This document shows positions 7,547 through 8,183 of a DNA stretch of 8,183 nucleotides, piece after piece (positions within the stretch are counted from its first letter, which is position 1; every line of letters begins with the position of its first letter). The notes beneath the pieces are model-generated. The model searched no databases. It was not told where the DNA came from and worked only from the letters and a program-made list of their open reading frames with translations. The position numbers and the translations under genes were made by a program. The DNA comes from Anaerolineales bacterium (GTDB taxonomy: Bacteria > Chloroflexota > Anaerolineae > Anaerolineales > E44-bin32). The DNA lies in the NCBI GenBank assembly GCA_030673085.1, contig DAOVFE010000060.1, positions 1-8,183 of the forward strand, written 5' to 3'.

Positions 7547-7925
7547 TCACATCTCCTCCAATTGAATCTTCCTTTTGATGCACATCCTCAATCGCAATCG
7601 ATTCCAAATAGAATTCCTCGCCGACCACTACCTTGCAGTGCATTCCGCCGCATGCGGGGCAAGCCATTTCGTCTCTGGTTGGTTGATATCGCTCCCCGCA
7701 TTCAAGGCATTCCATCTCAATAGGGATCCGGTGGAAATGAAGTTGAGCCCCTTCGGCCAGCGTTCCTTCGCTAATAATGTCCCAGTAAAACTGGATCGAA
7801 TCATCTACGATCGAAGCCATTTCACCGATGACCAGGTATAAATCCGTAATGCGCCCTCCACCCGCCTCGCCGGCATGATGGAGCGCGATTTTGAGGGCGC
7901 TCTCAGCCACAGATAATTCATGCAC
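7503..7925 (-). CDS. hypA: Hydrogenase maturation nickel metallochaperone HypA
   Basis: HypA brings Ni to HypB and the hydrogenase precursor in the cytoplasm. The N-terminus MHELSVAESAL is diagnostic, with His2 as the nickel ligand. Structural zinc would be held by Cys73-x2-Cys76 (CLEC) and Cys89-x2-Cys92 (CPAC). IGEMASIVDDSIQFYWDIISEGTLAEGA is the family core. The start is GTG (7923-7925), fixed because MHE must begin the protein; GAGGTG lies five bases upstream. At 140 residues it is longer than the usual roughly 115-120: the last 25 or so residues (from about HQKEDSIGG) are hydrophilic, and this stretch of DNA also holds the hypB ribosome site and start. The extra tail is therefore probably unstructured. 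First gene of the operon as seen here. Confidence 0.95.
   Translation of the reverse strand: MHELSVAESALKIALHHAGEAGGGRITDLYLVIGEMASIVDDSIQFYWDIISEGTLAEGAQLHFHRIPIEMECLECGERYQPTRDEMACPACGGMHCKVVVGEEFYLESIAIEDVHQKEDSIGGDVNDETHTGSRKNNER
7553..7559 (-). promoter_or_regulatory. Shine-Dalgarno of hypB, inside hypA
   Basis: GGAGGAG on the minus strand lies six bases before the hypB ATG (7544-7546). It sits within the coding region for the hypA tail, so the overlap of the two genes is real rather than a start-site error. Confidence 0.7.
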
Positions 7926-7930
7926 AAATG

Positions 7931-7936
7931 CACCTC
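7931..7936 (-). promoter_or_regulatory. Shine-Dalgarno of hypA (GTG start)
   Basis: GAGGTG on the minus strand, five bases before GTG at 7923-7925. It supports the GTG start that the conserved MHE terminus requires. Confidence 0.65.
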
Positions 7937-7963
7937 AACCTGCCACGAGGATAATAGCGGCGT

Positions 7964-7991
7964 TTAGTATTCAAAAGTGAGTAAATGACAA
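7964..7991 (-). promoter_or_regulatory. Possible promoter upstream of hypA (weak)
   Basis: On the minus strand TTGTCA (7986-7991) is a good -35 match. TACTAA (7964-7969) follows after 16 bases as a poor -10. The -35 box overlaps the edge of the adjacent palindromic element, so the element could have supplied it. A second -10-like TATTAT (7951-7956) lacks a good -35. Low confidence. Confidence 0.25.
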
Positions 7992-8073
7992 AACCCTCAT
8001 AATTCCTTCAGGGATGTCCTTTAGGGACATCCCCCATTGCAGGAATTTTGACCCTTCGGGTGCGGGTTTTGTT
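7987..8073. mobile_element. Candidate 87-base MITE-like nested palindrome
   Basis: ACAAAACCC (7988-7996) and GGGTTTTGT (8064-8072) are perfect 9-bp terminal inverted repeats. Just outside them TAAAT occurs at 7982-7986 and again at 8074-8078, each one base away from the repeat, like a 5-bp target duplication. Inside are AATTCCT/AGGAATT (8001-8007 and 8041-8047), a perfect 9-bp hairpin GGGATGTCC/GGACATCCC (8011-8019 and 8025-8033), and a small ACCC/GGGT hairpin (8051-8061). As RNA from either strand this folds into a three-way junction. There is no coding capacity. It could instead be a structured RNA leader or a terminator for an upstream unit; the T-rich stretch after the plus-strand side allows that reading. 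Confidence 0.45.
8011..8033. repeat. Perfect 9-bp hairpin inside the nested palindrome
   Basis: GGGATGTCC and GGACATCCC pair perfectly around a 5-base loop (TTTAG). It is the innermost stem of the larger structure. No T-tract follows directly on either strand, so alone it is not a standard intrinsic terminator. Confidence 0.6.
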
Positions 8074-8110
8074 TAAATATTCGCTCAGGACTATCGCCCT
8101 GCAATGCCTA

Positions 8111-8122
8111 TGGCCCCGGCCA
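8111..8122. repeat. Short palindrome TGGCC-CC-GGCCA
   Basis: A 5-bp G+C-rich inverted repeat with a 2-base centre, between the MITE-like element and the tandem palindromic array. On its own it may be chance; in this stretch it adds to a clear cluster of dyad symmetry. Confidence 0.35.
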
Positions 8123-8128
8123 TTCATC

Positions 8129-8183
8129 CCCTAAGCTTGCTGAGCGACCTCAGTAAGCTTAGGGACCTCAGCAAGCTGAGGTG
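8129..8183. repeat. Palindromic repeat array with 18-bp period, running to the window edge
   Basis: GACCTCAGTAAGCTTAGG (8146-8163) is followed directly by GACCTCAGCAAGCTGAGG (8164-8181), 16 of 18 bases identical. The segment just before (8129-8144) is nearly the reverse complement of the first copy and pairs with 8149-8164 as a 16-bp stem with one G-T pair and a 4-base loop. The second copy is itself a hairpin (ACCTCAG 8165-8171 with CTGAGGT 8176-8182). There are no spacers, so this is not CRISPR. It may be a dispersed palindromic repeat, iteron-like binding sites or a mobile-element end; the true extent lies beyond the window. Confidence 0.6.

Noticed and set aside
7104..7565. 153-codon plus-strand open frame opposite hypB
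   Set aside because: Serine- and alanine-rich antisense translation of a conserved GTPase; no independent support.
8129..8183. CRISPR array
   Set aside because: Repeats are 18 bases in direct contact with no spacers, and no cas gene is present.

Overview
The window is a bacterial hydrogenase-maturation locus with every recognised gene on the minus strand, so transcription runs from high to low coordinates. In that order the genes are hypA, hypB (interrupted), hypF, hypC, hypD and hypE, followed after a 219-base gap by two overlapping genes for MinD-type P-loop ATPases with an inserted two-cluster ferredoxin domain (the COG1149 type). Short gaps, 4-base and 44-base overlaps and Shine-Dalgarno sequences indicate a bacterial hyp operon. 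The base composition is close to balanced by eye. Such ATPase pairs are typical of anaerobes, so an anaerobic or microaerophilic bacterium using [NiFe] hydrogenase is likely. The phylum cannot be fixed from this sequence.

How the genes work together: HypF activates carbamoyl phosphate and carbamoylates the C-terminal cysteine of HypE. HypE (tail PRIC, present) dehydrates this to a thiocyanate. HypC and HypD form the Fe-S scaffold on which the Fe(CN)2CO unit is built. HypA and HypB then deliver nickel. All six core factors are recognisable. No hydrogenase large or small subunit and no maturation protease gene lies in the window.

The main oddity is hypB. An in-frame TAA follows codon 155, and the same frame then continues for 64 more well-conserved codons, including the NKID GTPase motif, to a TAG at 6884-6886. 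This is a point nonsense mutation, a sequence error or, much less likely, readthrough.

Right end (7926-8183): no gene, but unusually dense inverted repeats. An 87-base nested palindrome has 9-bp terminal inverted repeats and is flanked by TAAAT direct repeats, like a miniature transposable element. At the window edge there is an 18-bp-period palindromic repeat array that may continue beyond the window.

Middle gap (1781-1999): a perfect 9-bp hairpin between 10-bp direct repeats, and a possible promoter for the ATPase pair. Positions 1-5 lie beyond the stop of the last gene and hold nothing interpretable.
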